Shown here: positions 13,986 through 51,600 of the stretch, piece by piece | Layout of the letters: each line of letters opens with the position of its first letter | How positions within the stretch are numbered: the stretch's first letter is position 1 | From: Paraspadella gotoi | Taxonomy: Eukaryota > Chaetognatha | Reading direction: 5' to 3' | Length of the DNA: 64,000 nt | Assembly (NCBI GenBank): GCA_051294375.1 | Contig: CM119268.1 | Coordinates: forward strand, 10,578,318-10,642,317 | Translations under genes and position numbers: made by a program | Notes under the pieces: model-generated | Databases searched by the model: none | Told to the model about the DNA's origin: nothing | Seen by the model: only the letters and a program-made list of their open reading frames with translations

Positions 13986-14463
13986 CGTAATCTCTCGCGT
14001 TTCCAATTCTCATTTTTCGCTCAACTATTTTTTTTTCTTTCCTGTGATAATGGATTTCTCGATTGTAGTCCTTTTTTTTTTCACCTTTTCTCTCACTTTT
14101 TTTTCTCTCCTTATTTTTTCCTCCCCTTTTTTTTTTTCAAGCCGCTACTTGAGAAAGTTTACCAGCCTTCTATTCCGGCGACTTTTTATACTGGTCCCAC
14201 TGACCGACGGTTCATAATTCATTGTTCGCCCGATGATATCTTTTTTTTATCTGATTCCAGTTCCATTTCGATTCCACAATTTCTTTCCACTCATCTTCAT
14301 CTTCATCCTTTCATCCTTCAATCCTTCCTTTTCCTTCTCTCCATCTCTATTTCACCGTCTCACTCTCATTTTCGAAGTCTCCCTCCCACCATCTTCATCT
14401 CAACCCCATCCCCGTTTAAAGTTGTCATTCTCCTTGACACCCAACCTCCAACCCCCCCTCCCC

Positions 14464-14511
14464 TTCCTCCTCCTCCTCCTCCTCCTCCTCCTCCTCCTCT
14501 TTCTCCTCCTC
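14464..14511. repeat. (CCT)n trinucleotide repeat
   Basis: About 15 CCT units; codes for poly-Pro, poly-Leu or, in reverse, poly-Glu in spurious frames. Confidence 0.93.
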
Positions 14512-14997
14512 ACGCATTCGAGGCGCTGTCATATTTTCTTGCGAACCCAAACACTTTTTTCTTTCTTTCTCTTTTCGATCCAACTTTTTCTCCGAGATTC
14601 CCTGGAAATTCTTCGCGAGACGAAAACGGTTGCGTCCGAAAATAAAATAAAAACTACAAACAAAAGGAGAAAAAAAAGAGAAAAAACGGAAAATAAATAT
14701 CGGCCAATAGAAAAAAAACATAACTAAACGATACGATATATAAATAAATAAAATTACGCCTGCAGTAAAATCGCAAAGCTCTTCGACTTGGTGAAAGGGG
14801 AAAAAAAAATCCGGTTCTCACTCCATCAATTTCCGTCGGTGAAGACGAGGGAAAATTTTCGGTTTTTTTTTTTGTTTATCTTTTCGTCATTTTTTTTTCC
14901 ATTATGACTTTTTATTTCCTTCTTTCTCCTTTTTCCTCTTCAACGAAAGTTGGAATCCACCAGGGATAATAAACCTCTTTTCTTGTCGTTCTAGTCG

Positions 14998-15050
14998 CCT
15001 CTCTCTCTCGCCTCCTGCTCTCTCTTTCTCCTCTCTGCTCTCTCTTTCTG

Positions 15051-15085
<35 letters not shown>

Positions 15086-15172
15086 TCTCTTCTCTCTCTC
15101 TTCTCTCTCTCTCTCTTTTCTCTTCGTATTCCCTCCTCTCCTCTCTTCTCTCCTCTTCTCTCTCTCTCTCTC
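14998..15172. repeat. (TC)n microsatellite
   Basis: Long interrupted TC array. Confidence 0.93.
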
Positions 15173-15660
15173 CTATTTTATTCCAAGAGAATTTCATCTT
15201 TTTCCATTTCCAAGAAAATTTGTCCCCAACATTCTTAAGCTTATATTCCTTTCCTTGTTTTGACTTTCCTACAATAATTCTCTTTTTATTTCCTCCCGCA
15301 GCAGAAAAGAAGAAGACAAGTTGCTACTACGAAAAACAAGAATTACCGATTTAGAGAAAAACAACACAAATCAACAAATCAAAGCCAAAAATAAAAAAAG
15401 AAAAGAAAAGAAAAAGACACACGAAAATACAGAGAGAGAGACGTAACGTAGTCACGCAGAAAGTAATATAAATTATTTACCCACGCAACCAACTGATCTT
15501 TAAAATAAATACTAATCAAATCCAGAATTAAATTGACATTTTGTTTTCCGCCTGCGATCGTCATCGTCGCCACCGATATAAACGCGAAAGCGACATCGAT
15601 TTATTTTTTTTATATTTTTTATCGAATCAATTAATCCACTACCTGCTTCGCTTTCTATTT

Positions 15661-15670
15661 TCTCTCTCTC

Positions 15671-15704
<34 letters not shown>
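15661..15704. repeat. (TC)n microsatellite
   Basis: TC array. Confidence 0.94.
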
Positions 15705-16026
15705 CCTTCGAATCGCGTGTTTCAATCGTCGGTGATTAAAACGCAACGAGGAAAAAAAAATTTAAAAAGAATAATCGATGAGACGTTGATCGTCTCTCCC
15801 CCGCCGAAAGTGGAGCTGAAAATGGAGCTATAAGAGGAGCTTTAACCCGCGTCAAAAGAGGAGCGAAAGCGCTGCAAAAAAATCCACGCCTAAAAATGAG
15901 ATAAAATACGGGGCCCCGAATAAAAAAGCTAAAAAAACAACGGACGAATAATCGGAAGACAAAGTAGGCGGCGCCGTCGGTGTCATTAGCGCCATCGAAA
16001 GTCGAATCGGGCGCCAAAGGTTCGCA

Positions 16027-16121
16027 TTTAACGAAGTGGAAACAAAAAAACGGACGTCGGGTTTAACGAAGTACGAAAGAGAGAGAGAGAGAGAAAAAAA
16101 AAACTTTCGGTTTTAACGAAG
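16027..16121 (+). repeat. three copies of TTTAACGAAG upstream of the receptor phosphatase
   Basis: The decamer TTTAACGAAG occurs at 16027-16036, 16062-16071 and 16112-16121, in the 220 bases before the predicted start codon at 16243. Two more copies lie in intron 14 of the same gene (33392-33401 and 33613-33622). The function is unknown; it could be a regulatory motif or a fragment of a dispersed repeat. Confidence 0.5.
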
Positions 16122-16242
16122 ACCGATGGATCCAGTGGGCGGAGTCGGCGTCGAAAAACGAAATCATCGACGTTAAAAAAATAGATAAAACGAGACCAAA
16201 AAAACAAACAAACAAAACCAAAACAAACAATTCCCGGTCGTC

Positions 16243-40599
<24,357 letters not shown>

Positions 40600-43377
40600 A
40601 AAGCGTCGCATCGACTTCGCGAGTATTTTTGTTTCGGCGCGGCGTCTTTTTTTTTTCTCGATGATTTACTCCCATTTTTTTTCTACCCGTTTTATTTTCG
40701 AGAGAAAACGGTATGGGGCACAACAAAGAGTGCAATAAACTTGACGCGTAAAGAGCTTCGAAACACAGATAAAATGAACTCATTATTTCCTCCAATTGTA
40801 TTGGCATCTTTAGATATTAAATTGTTATTGTGAGAGATACAACTTAGTATTTTTATGTCGGCATGATGTTTTGATGTTTGATAGCATGTCTGTATTGCGT
40901 TTCTTTTTGTCACAAACACTTTTTAAAAAAACCTTGTTCACCTACTTTGTTGAAAGAAGAAACCACCAGAAACTGGTCCTATTTCATTACTAGCATTCCG
41001 TTTTTGCAATGTTTTGATATGTTTTCTTTTGCATGCTTCCTCTATCTTGTCATCAGAGCAGTGTTCCTACGACAGCCTTTCCCGATTTGGGACAACCTAT
41101 TGAATATCATCCTTGTCTCTCTCATCATCTTGAAGAAGAGTTTGTTTTCTCATATTTCGATAAGTCAAAATGCATTTTTAAACATTTTTGGTTTAACAAG
41201 TTTGAAAGCGAATTTAGACTTTCAAAATCAAATAAAACAAATTATAGCTACTAAAGAACATTATATTTTCGGTCCTTCCATCGTATTTCGTTGTTGATAA
41301 TCATGTCATGCGTCATGTGTATTGTGATAACAAAATTATTTCCAATTCTTTTAGCTTAGCAATTCTTTTGTGATCATTCTTGATTGAAAATTAACAACCC
41401 TTTTGTATATTTAGTCAGAAAAACTTAAAGAAAGTAATTGACTTACGATTAGGATAGTATTTTTGGCTTTTATCATTAGTCAATATCATCATGTAATGCT
41501 AAAATAACAATACCGTTTTGTGTGAAAAAGTTATTGTTTAATTTTTTAAAAAAAATCTTTAAATTGAAATATTGATATAAATACTTGTTGCAGTAGTAAT
41601 GTACAGAATATATTGTTGAATTGAAATTTCAGTCATTTTACCAAACTTATTTTTATGCAATTTCTAATCAGGGGACCCGTAAATTAGTCAATGAATATTA
41701 AAGGAAAATTATTCAAAAGGCTCCTGACTTTGACAATTTTCGTAATTAACAATCTCAAGGACAAGGACAATAAAAGCGCATTATATCTAATTTATTTAGA
41801 TAGTGGTGGATATTTTTTGACTTGAATGGTATATTCTTTTAAAAAATAAAACATAATTTTAAAATGAAATTCATTGAGAGGGAAGACTCAGGTAGTAAAA
41901 AAACAAAATTGTGGTGTGAGAGTCTTTATTGAAAGTTTGCAGGGACCTACTATCTTGTAATATTGATGGAGGCCTTAAACCACCAAGGCCTGTCCAAAGT
42001 CAGGGGCAAGATAGCTTATTTATTAAATGTATGGATAATTTTTATATTTGTTGTACCAATTTCATATTCATAAAAACTGAACTTTTCAAATTCTAAATTT
42101 TACTACATATAACTTACAGATCACTTATTTATTGTATAAATGAATAATTTTATTTTGGTTCTACTAATTTATTTATTAATTTTGGGGCAATCCAGGAGTT
42201 GAATACACTCTGGAGGCTTATAAGAAAACAAAGAGAAAGAAGCTAAAAAAAGAAAATTTATTTCTTTATGGAAAAAAAAATTTAAGACCGTAAAAATGAT
42301 ATTAAAAACGTTAAATATTAGTATTTATAATATTTTTTTTCATTACCTTTAAATCAATAAATATTTATAAAGTAATTGAATTTTTATTTGTGATTACAAT
42401 GATCATTTAATAATTTGGACATGTTTTGGTTTTTGTTCTTTGAACTTTCATCAGCCAGTTTTTATAATTTTAAAAAATATTTAGATATTAATTTTGAAAG
42501 AAAGAGATAGAGGGAAGGGCAATTTTAACCTTGATATCCTTATATATATACTCAAGCTGAAAATTAATTTAAATTTAACGCTCACTTACCCCTAACCCTA
42601 ACTTTTAACTTATTTTTCTAGTTAACTTATTCTTAAATTATTCTGAACCATAATTTATTATAACCTTAATTTTTAGCGAAATATATAATAAAAATAACAA
42701 ATATTAAAAAATTATGAGATCTGAATTCCTTTAATTTTTTTTTTTTTTTAGAAATTATCCTCTTCCGTTACGTTTCTTCCGTTCTTCTTTTTCCATTAAT
42801 TCTTAAAAAACCTTTTTCTTCGTTTTCTATATGCCTCCAGAGCGTATTGATCTCCAGGAATGCCAATTTTGGTTTAGGAGATGATCTTGATGAATTGATA
42901 AAGTTTCGTATGCTATTGGCGTTTTATAGAGGTCGCTTTAAAATCTTTTGAGTTTTTATAAACAAAACGACATTAGAGTTAGAGCAGACATTTAAATCCC
43001 AACTCTTCCCCAACTTGCTTACGTGTCCGTGGAAACTATATTTTTTGAACGCTTCTGATAAAATATCGCATGGCCTTATTATATTATATGATATTGATAG
43101 GACTGTTGCGGATGGGCGGATTAGGAGAGGCCTGTTTAGTTTTTCTTACCCTTTTTTATCCGACCAAAAAAAAAAGAATATGTGATGAATCATTTTCATG
43201 CCATGATAATGTTGTTGGAAATAACTGATTGGTTAGTTTAAAAGAGATAAATTTCGTTTGTATTTGTGACATATGTTTAAAACCTTTGATTTCATGTCTT
43301 TCAGTTAAACTTTGTTTAATCGAAAATTTAATTAATTAACACTAAACCAGAATTCCTACAGAACGTCACAGAAACTG
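40600..43377. other. AT-rich intergenic spacer
   Basis: Between the phosphatase stop and the ARFGAP start. An AATAAA at 40734-40739 is a likely polyadenylation signal for the phosphatase. It includes an inverted repeat (42186-42864) and a short CCCTAA-like run near 42592. No coding exon recognised. Confidence 0.6.
42186..42864. mobile_element. degenerate inverted-repeat element
   Basis: Left end reads GGCAATCCAGGAGTTGAATA then CACTCTGGAGGCTTATAAGA. The reverse complement of the right end reads GGCATTCCTGGAGATCAATA then CGCTCTGGAGGCATATAGAA. About 45 bp of diverged inverted arms enclose roughly 590 bp of AT-rich sequence without coding capacity. Probably an old nonautonomous element. Confidence 0.6.
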
Positions 43378-45212
43378 ATGGCAACAACAAACAATTTTTC
43401 GTCCAAAATGTCTTCCGATGGGCCCTCGAAGACAGAAGTGATGGCTGTGTTTGCGAGGCTCCGTTCTATGCCCGCCAACAAGGTCTGCTTTGACTGCCGC
43501 GCAAAAAATCCCTCGTGGGCGTCCTGCACTTACGGGGTCTTCTTGTGCATCGACTGCTCGGCCGTCCACAGATCTTTAGGAGTTCACTTGACCTTCGTTA
43601 AATCCACACAGCTGGACGGAAATTGGTCGTGGCTGCAACTCAGAGGAATGCAGGTTCGAAATATTAACTTTTTCGACTCTGATTTCAGAAGTCTTAAGAA
43701 TTATTGTTTGTACTTACAACATAGGTCGGCGGAAATGCCAACGCGACCTCTTTCTTTTCCTCCCACGGAGTGTCGACGAATGACGCTCAAGCGAAGTACA
43801 ACAGTCGCGCGGCGGCTCTCTACCGCGACAAGCTACACGGTTTGGCGACAGTGGCGGTGCGGAAGCACGGCACGCAGCTGCATCTTGACTCGGGTCGGAA
43901 GCGGAGCGAGTGCGAGGAGAAGGAAGTCGACTTTTTCGACGTGCACTCCAAAGAAGATGATGTCGATGCGTTTGCCGTTCCCGCTGCCACACTTTCATCG
44001 GATGCTACGGTTAAAGATGCATCGGAAATGCCAGCCCCTTCCGTGGTAGCCGTTGCCGACTCTTCGGACGCAGACCCGAGCACAGCCTCATCGGCTTCCG
44101 CTAAAAAATCTGTGATTGGGCAGCGGAAACCAGCTTCAGGGAAAAAGGGTCTAGGGACAAAAAAATTGGGTGCCCAACGCGTCGACACCAACTTCGCCGA
44201 CATTGAATCTGCTGCAAAGATGGCGGATAGGGCGGCAGAGGCCGCGGTCTCCTCCGCCGCTGCAGCCGAGAAAGAAAATGCCGCGCGCGCGTTGGAAGCG
44301 CGAACGGCGGCTGAACGAGAACTGGCCGCCGCCAAATTGTCATATCAAGACAATGTGAAGACGGAAGCAGCGCTGAAAAAGCTCGACAAGGGAAAGGCGT
44401 CTCAGGTTTTTATACATCCCCCCCATTTTGTTTTTAGTTTGCGTCGATTGTGTAATATGTTTCTGTTTTCTTTGTCTCCCGCCCCGTAGGCGACCCGCCT
44501 GGGAATGGGTCTGTCCGCTTCCGTCGGACCATCAACCTCGGCGCCCACCAAGCAAGGCGTGGCTCACTCGGTCAACGGCGACATGGTCGTCATCGAGCAG
44601 CGTAACCTCCCTTCCGATTCCAAGCGCTCAGCCTTCTCTTCAAAGTCTTGCTTCGAGGACGATTTCGAGTTCGTGGGTCGCGGCCCCAAGCACTTCGACC
44701 ACTCCCCTTTCGATAACGGCTTCAAGGATCACTCCTCCACCAAGGAACTCGGCTTCAATGCACGGGAATTCAATTTCAACGACGACGCAAAATCCCCGTT
44801 CCGTTCCTCAAAAGATTTCCTCGACGAAATGCTGGAAAAAGAGAACCGGGATCGCCGCAAAGCCTCCACCTCCGCGACGACATCGTCCTCCGCCGCCTCC
44901 AGCGACGCACAATCCCGTTTCAAGGACGCCAAAAGCATCTCCTCGGACGCTTATTTTGATCGTCAATCCCCGGGTAACGGGGGCAGCGAATCCTCCCAGG
45001 CCTCGGAAAAGTTTGCCAACTCCTCTGCCATCTCTTCGGACATGTACTTCGGGAAGGACGACGGGCGCCGGCGACAGCGTGACGGGGAATGGGGGGTACA
45101 GGCAGAGTTGGTCGGCGATGCCCTCCGGGAGAGCGTTTCAAAGGTCGCCGGAAGGCTCTCCGCTGTCACAACGGGGCTTGTCTCGTCGATTCAAGACAAA
45201 TACGGATCTTAA
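43378..45212 (+). CDS. ARFGAP2/3: ADP-ribosylation factor GTPase-activating protein, ARFGAP2/3 type
   Basis: Exons 43378-43653, 43725-44405 and 44490-45212; 559 aa, close to the usual family length. It stimulates GTP hydrolysis on Arf1 during COPI coat cycling at the Golgi. The ArfGAP zinc finger is intact: Cys37, Cys40, Cys57, Cys60 and the arginine finger Arg65 in [18 protein letters not shown] and KYNSRAA match the rest of the catalytic domain. The middle carries the basic [12 protein letters not shown] coatomer-binding segment, an Ala-rich coiled stretch and RLGMGL. The C-terminus has repeated ISSDMYFG-type motifs and ends SSIQDKYGS, the signature of ARFGAP2/3. A second ATG at residue 11 (43408) aligns better with family starts. 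An acceptor-like TTCCTACAG ends 16 bases before the ATG. AATAAA lies at 45290. Confidence 0.94.
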
Positions 45213-45671
45213 TATGAATAGTGTCACAATCAGACGCTGAGGATCTAATATGATAAACTACCACTTTGACGAGAAACTACTAATTGTAAAATAAATATCG
45301 AAGTCTAGTCATGGAGTTAGGCATGATTAATAATTATAGGCGAGTCCGGAGGATGATAAAATGTAAGTGCGCGTTCATTCGTAATAACACTATCGATTGA
45401 AAATTTTGATTTTTTTTTAATTTCTTAATTTCATTGAAAACTTTGTTTGAACGTTCACAAAAAACCTTTTTGTAAGTAATCAGATTAATCGGCGCTTTCT
45501 TCATTTTAATCTCACGTCGTTCATGGACTAAACTGTATATTGTAAATGTTATTACTTAGCCCTCTTAACTGTCGCTGAAATGTGGGTAATATTTTTCTCT
45601 AAATTTATTTAGAATGAATCATCAAAACTATATTTCTCCGATGGCGGTTTGATTCGCGATCAAGTGCAACA
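45213..45671. other. intergenic spacer
   Basis: 458 bp, AT-rich; AATAAA at 45290-45295 is the likely polyadenylation signal of the ARFGAP gene. Nothing else seen. Confidence 0.6.
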
Positions 45672-48126
45672 ATGCCGATGAAATGTCATTACGAGGTCCT
45701 CGGCGTCGGCAGAGACGCCGACGATGACGACATCAAAAAATCTTACCGGAAACTCGCTCTCAAGTTTCACCCTGGTGAGTCTTGGTATTTTAAGTCTAAC
45801 ATCTCTTGCTTTTCTTTCTTATTTACGTTATTATCAACGTACTGTAAAGCCTGTTTTGTAACTTAATAATTTTATTTAAATTTATATTTAATTATGTATT
45901 TGTCGGGATACCCACACAGACAAAAATCCAGACTGCGTTGAGGAAGTTAAGGCTGCATTCTTGGAAGTGCAGCAGGCGTACGAAGTGTTGAGTGACCCCC
46001 AAGAACGCGCCTGGTACGACAAACATCGTGAAGCTATCTTGCGTGGAGGATGTGGACGCAATGACTACCAAGACGACGCTATCGACGTCTTTCAATTCTT
46101 CAACTCATCATGTTTCAAAGGTTAGGACTAAAACAAATGCCTTTTCCTTCGGTTTTACGTACGTACATGGTATAAAATGCTATTTGCCAGGTTTTGGGGA
46201 CGACGAGAACGGTTTCTATTTCGTCTACCGACGCATGTTCGCTCAGATCAATGACGAAGACCTTCCCTTTCGCGAAGACGACGCCGATGAAAACGGGGAC
46301 GTCCGGAACTATTACACTTTCGGCGACAGCCAGTCTGATTGGGACGAGGTGTGAGAACTAAGCTTGAGGGGTATTGAAGGCGTGAGGAAATAGAGGGAAA
46401 ATATTAGTATATCGCTAGACAAAATATACCGAGGAGGAAAGAAGAAGCTTCTAGTGACTATATATGAAATTAATTTCCCTAGGTGGTGGCGCCTTTTTAC
46501 GCTTTCTGGGAGTCGTACTGCACTGCTAAGAGTTTCGTGTGGGTTGAAAAGTGGGACACGCGCGAGGCGCCCAACCGACGTGTTCGTCGCGCTATGGAGG
46601 AGGAAAACAAAAAGTTACGAGACGCTAGTCGTAGGGCGAGAAACGAGGAGATTCGCAACATCGTCAGATTTGTGAAAAAGCGCGACAGGAGAGTGCAGGT
46701 AAAATGAAATGGACCGATTAAATTAATTTTTTCCGTTAAAGAAAAAATATTAATAATCTTTACTTTCTATTGTTTCTCTTCTAAGGCTCACAAAAAAATA
46801 GTCGAAGAACGAAACGAAGCGGCGGCTCGTAAATCTGCCCAGCACGCGGAGCGCATCCGCTTGGAGCGGCTGGAGGCGATGGAGTCGTACTCTGAACCGG
46901 ACTGGATGAAAACGGCTGGTGTCGAGGAAGCCTTACGGCAAATAGAAGCTGACCTTGACGGTAGAATAGCGGAAACGGCCGCTTTGGGTGAGTTTAGAAA
47001 AACGATCGTTTGTTCTCATAGATTTTATTATAATTTCATTTGTTACTTTCTTCCTTTCCCGCACTGCTCCGCGCAAAGACGAGGACGACGCCCTGTACTG
47101 CGTTGCATGCGACAAACTTTTCCGCACTGATAAGGCCTTCGCCAACCACGAAAAATCGAAAAAACACCGCGAAAACGTGGAGATTTTGAAAGAGGTTATG
47201 ATGAGGGACGAAGAGGAGGCGCAGGCGAAGCAAACTTGTGAAAACCACAAAGCTGAAGCGTCGAACTTTGCAAAAAACGGTGAATTAGAGGAAGAAACGA
47301 TAATGGAAAGTAATCTAGACGGAGATTCCGAACTCGACGTTGAAGAGAAAACTACCAGCAATGCTACAGTACATAAAGTTAAGACATCATTTGACGATAC
47401 ACCGCCACCGTCAACGGATTCGACCAGCAACGGTTTAAACGAGAACTCTGCAATAGATGACGCTGACGACGACGCGGATGACATGTTGCGGAGACTAGTG
47501 CGTCAACAGCAAGAACAATCTCGTTCCGGCAAGAAAGGAAAGAAAAAAAGTCGGCGGAAAAAGGAGGAGGCCGAACAGGACGATATTTCCGTGGAACTTG
47601 AAGGCGGAGATAAAGAATCGGAGAACGAAAAAGTAAATGAAAATAGGAAACTGAACGAGCGACGGGAGAACGAGGATCCGGAGTACTTCATTTTAGGAGC
47701 CGAAGAACCTCAACGAGAGAAAGAAATCAAGCATACGGGGGAGGTAAGTCGATTTCAGTCATCTCTTTGAAATCATTAGTTTTTTGCTTAGTATTACTGA
47801 AATTACTAAATCTTTGATGGCCGATTTTTAATGATGTAGAGTTTTTTATCCCAATTTGTTTATAATTATAGCGAATTAAGACCGGATACTTGCTATTCAT
47901 TGCATGAAAAAGTGACGATTTTGTGCCTTAATATGTACTACTTCAAATGAATTTTATTTTTAACCTTTATCAGAATTCCGCGGAAGCCAAATCAGGATCC
48001 TGCTTGATTTGTGGCGCGATCTTTCCTTCAAGGACGAAACTGTTCGAACACATTAAAAAAGAAGGCCATGCGCAGTTAAAAACTGAGGCTCCTCCCAAGC
48101 CTGGAAAGAAAAAAGGGAAACGATGA
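45672..48126 (+). CDS. DNAJC21: DnaJ homolog subfamily C member 21 (Jjj1-like)
   Basis: Exons 45672-45774, 45920-46120, 46191-46348, 46483-46698, 46786-46987, 47079-47743 and 47974-48126; 565 aa. It is an Hsp70 co-chaperone that works in cytoplasmic recycling of pre-60S ribosome maturation factors. The J domain is at residues 5-70; HPD is residues 33-35, with the Asp codon split by intron 1. FYAFW and [13 protein letters not shown] mark the conserved middle region, followed by a charged coiled-coil stretch. Two C2H2 fingers are present: Cys301/Cys304 with His317/His323, and Cys525/Cys528 with His541/His547. An acidic Ser/Glu-rich linker joins them and the tail is Lys-rich. All family landmarks are intact. 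A second ATG at codon 3 is an alternative start. Confidence 0.94.
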
Positions 48127-48644
48127 ATGGAAAACGGAAAATGGAAGAAACCCATGACATTCATTTGCCGTTCTAAGCAAACGGGTCTGAGGGGACAGAA
48201 ATCCGGGTATCCAAAAGAGACGTGCAAATTGGACTTGTTGCCAGTTAAATTCGATGCTCTGAAGAAGAAGGTTTTTCTTCTTGACGTCTTTTGCAGTTTA
48301 TCTGTTCCCCTTTCTATTACAAATCAATTAATACGGCTTTGTTATTTAATTCATCGTAATTGAAACGATCGTGATTAGGCTCACCTACGATTTGACGTAA
48401 CCGAAGCAGAAACAGATCTTTAGATTTACAGTTGAAGTGATTGTTGTTAACGATTTAGACCACTCGCTCGGCTCGTTTTTTGTATTTGTTTAAAAGCCAC
48501 ATGAAACTAGCTCGTAAAATAAGGATGAAAATTAATTAGTTTTTAGATATCTGTCATAACTTTATACTTAGGCATTAAAGCATATGTAGTAGTTCTGGAT
48601 TTTCGACTTTAAACAATCAGGCAGATTTGTAGCTAGTTTCAGTG
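48127..48644. other. intergenic spacer
   Basis: 518 bp between DNAJC21 and the kinase-bromodomain gene. A TTTCAG acceptor-like site ends two bases before the next start codon; nothing else recognised. Confidence 0.55.
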
Positions 48645-51600
48645 ATGTCAAAGTCCGCTTTTGTCGACTTCGCCACCGCACCGATCTTCCCCCATCCAAC
48701 GCCCTCTTGTCCTGTAAAACCTGCGTTGGCCACAGCGGCGTTATTTCATGTCTACGAACGAATCGAACGTTCAAAACATACCGACGCAGTAGATCACGTT
48801 GCGACAGATGAAGGCCTCGTCGTCTCACTGCTTCAGAACTCTCTCGGTCTTGTAAATGGTAGGCATTGTATTTCGTTTTAATTTCACATCAAATTTTATT
48901 TTTGAAAACAACTTTAGTTTTTACAGCTTAAGCAAGAATACTTGTTATGCGTGTATTACTTAATTTCAAACTTGTGCAATCAATTGTCAGGAGAAGAGAA
49001 CGATGGTTCTTTGGCAAGTGTACCGGTATCTATCCCTCATAACGGCGCCAGTTCTTCATACAAGGCCGTACTTCTTCATCGGCGCTACTTGGTTGAGTTA
49101 CAAGCAAAGTCTGTACTGTCTCGGGAAGGTCTCACTTGTTGGGTGATAGTTGCCTCGGACACCGCCAAGCATTCCAGGTTTCATTTTTAATGCGGTATTC
49201 TCCCAGCTTTATTTATTGTCTAACTGGTAATTAGTTATTAACATTTTGCTACTATTGAAATTTATTTTTAATTTTGCTGATTGGGAACTTGAAAATTTAA
49301 AACAATTGAAAGCACAAAAAACGGCTTGTTTTAGAATGAGTAGTAATATCGTGAGGTCTATTTAAAAAAAATAATTTATAACAATACATTTGAATGAATT
49401 TAATTTTTTTCTATTACTGTCATATTAGTTTATTTGAATTAATTTTAGCTGTTAGCTTTTTCATCTACGCAGTAGCTTACTGCACCATGTATATTTAAAA
49501 ACATGTTTTTTTCCTGAACACATTTTTGGGGAGATTGCCTAAATGTTTTAATAATTTGGCTATTACAATTAGTAAAAACGACAGGATTTTTTGTGTAAGA
49601 TTTTACTAAACCTTCTATAGCTTTCATTCCAGAGAAGTCACAAAAAGCTACCGAACTAAAATCAAGTATAACCCAGCTCGTGTTTTTGTAAAGCAACGTT
49701 TCTCCGTCACATATAGGAGGATTTTTAGTTATTTCTTGATTAATCTTATCGATTACGCTTTCAAAATTGCCATAAAATAAAAATGAATTGGGTCTGATTA
49801 TTTTTACCCCGGGTACTTCTTCAACTCCCTCATATTTATCGATATCTTCGAAAGAGTTAGTTTCTGGCGAATAACCTAGGATTTCTATCTTGGGCCGTTG
49901 ATTCCGTAGCACTATGCTTAGTATAGAAAAGATAATTCCGCACGCTAATCCATATTGAATGTCTAATAATAAGGTAGTCAAAAACGTTATAGTCCATATT
50001 GCGAAATCAAACCCCGAACATTTCCATAGCATTGGTAAATCTTTAATCTATAGGAAGGAAAAAAATGAGAATAATAAAATAAAAAATTATATATGACTTT
50101 ATTTAATACCTGAGCAAACATGCTTCTGAGTGGGGTAATGATGATTGCTCCCAAAACGCATTTTGGCAAATGCTCAAAAAGAGGACCAACTGCTACAAGG
50201 ACAATAAGTAATACAATGCTTGAAATTAATCCAGATAATTGAGAAGCTGCTCCTAGAGAATCCATTAGTAGTGTCCTCGAAAATGCCGCAGATGAGGGCT
50301 GAAAAAAAAACACCGTTTTTTAAAGTGTTAATATTTTATCGTTGGCAAATTGAACGGTTTACCTCACATGCGAAGAATGCCGTTACAAAATTTAGTATTC
50401 CATAGGCTGTTAATTCTTTGTTGGAATCAACTTTATATTGGTTTCTGTTTTTCGGAAAAGTAATTTACTTATTACTCATTGTTGTTTAGAAACACCGAAA
50501 GCTTGTAATGGTAGTTAAGTTCACCTTTCTGCCATAATTTTTGCCATTGATATCGCGATTGCGAATGCTATGAGAGCTAGCGTGAAGCAATCTAATACCA
50601 TTGATGGCCAATATTCAATCGGAGGTAATGAAGGCACTGGTAGACCAGCTGGTATTGTTCCTACAGTATCAATATTGAGGTCAATAGCCCATGATATCAC
50701 GGTTGATAATATGACAATAATTATGTCGATAGGTATTGGGAGTGGGATATTTTTCCAGAATCGTTTTTGCAGATAAGGACTGAGATAAGCCTTTACACTA
50801 TAAAGTATCACAATCGCTGTTAAACCAAATAAGCTACTCCGCCAATTGATAGACGTTTTAAAGTTCCATAAATCTAGAAGTAATAAAAAACTCGTAAAAT
50901 TCTTTAATAATTATTCTGTAATCTGTTTAATAATAAACGGTTAAAATATTGAGGAATCCAACCTTTATGAATTATGATTAAATTTAAAATTCCACTTCGT
51001 CGCGGCGTCCTTATTCCTGTGATATTTTTAAGCTGGGCAATCAAAACATAATACGCACAGGCCGTTGTAAAGCCTTTAGTTAATGGCTCGGACATGTAGT
51101 TAGCCAATATTCCAAATCGGAATACCCCCATAAAAAATTGAATCGATCCCACAAACAATGTTACCGAAGTAACTATTTTAACTTTTAGGTCTGTATACGT
51201 TGGATCTTCTTCATAATTAAAAAACTTGCTGTTATTAAGGCTTATAGAGCTATTTAGCTGTGATAAATAAATCGACGATGCGATTCGTTCTGTTATAGAT
51301 CCGGTCATAAGTGCCACAATTGCCATAGTTCCTAGTGATATATGCCGTGATGTTCCTATGAGAGGGATGCATTATGCAACAATTGTTACAGTTAGCATAC
51401 TGAACATTTTTGTTACCGAAAAAGCAGTATATTATCGGAGCCAGGAAAGATGTGTATAATCCATTTATCGGAGGTATTGACGCAAGCAAACCATAAGCCA
51501 TTCCCTGAAATTTAATATTGATTTCAAGTATTTATTGTGCGTTGTGTTGAAAAGCATCATTTACCTGAGGAATATGAAGAACAGAAATTGTCAAGCCAGC

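Larger units (their letters stand above)
1..16242. other. gene-poor, repeat-rich 5' flank
   Basis: I see no convincing protein-coding gene in this stretch. Long open frames here are either translations through N gaps or of dinucleotide tracts (Ser-Leu or Arg-Glu repeats). It holds (CT)n, (GA)n, (TTTC)n, (CCT)n and (CGA/CGT)n arrays, poly-A/T runs and five assembly gaps. Two short open segments that might be terminal exons (5313-5477 and 9644-9763) are listed separately with low confidence. Confidence 0.7.

Noticed and set aside
6193-15197. Ser/Leu-rich or Arg/Glu-rich proteins of 70-250 aa
   Set aside because: They are translations of (CT)n/(GA)n and polypurine tracts with no conserved residues or splice structure.
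48645-49177. N-terminal half of an eIF3f-like MPN protein
   Set aside because: PHN and a YxxEL...HS pattern first suggested eIF3f, but the MPN core is absent. The exon ends in phase 2 and joins exactly to the VAIKI exon at 53177. The sequence before the join fits a kinase N-lobe (degenerate loop, then VASDT).
51356-51416. Frameshift making SLC26 a pseudogene
   Set aside because: The apparent frame change is a 61-bp GT-AG intron; splicing restores FFG-TSRHISLGTM, a conserved SulP sequence, and the whole 650-aa frame is intact.
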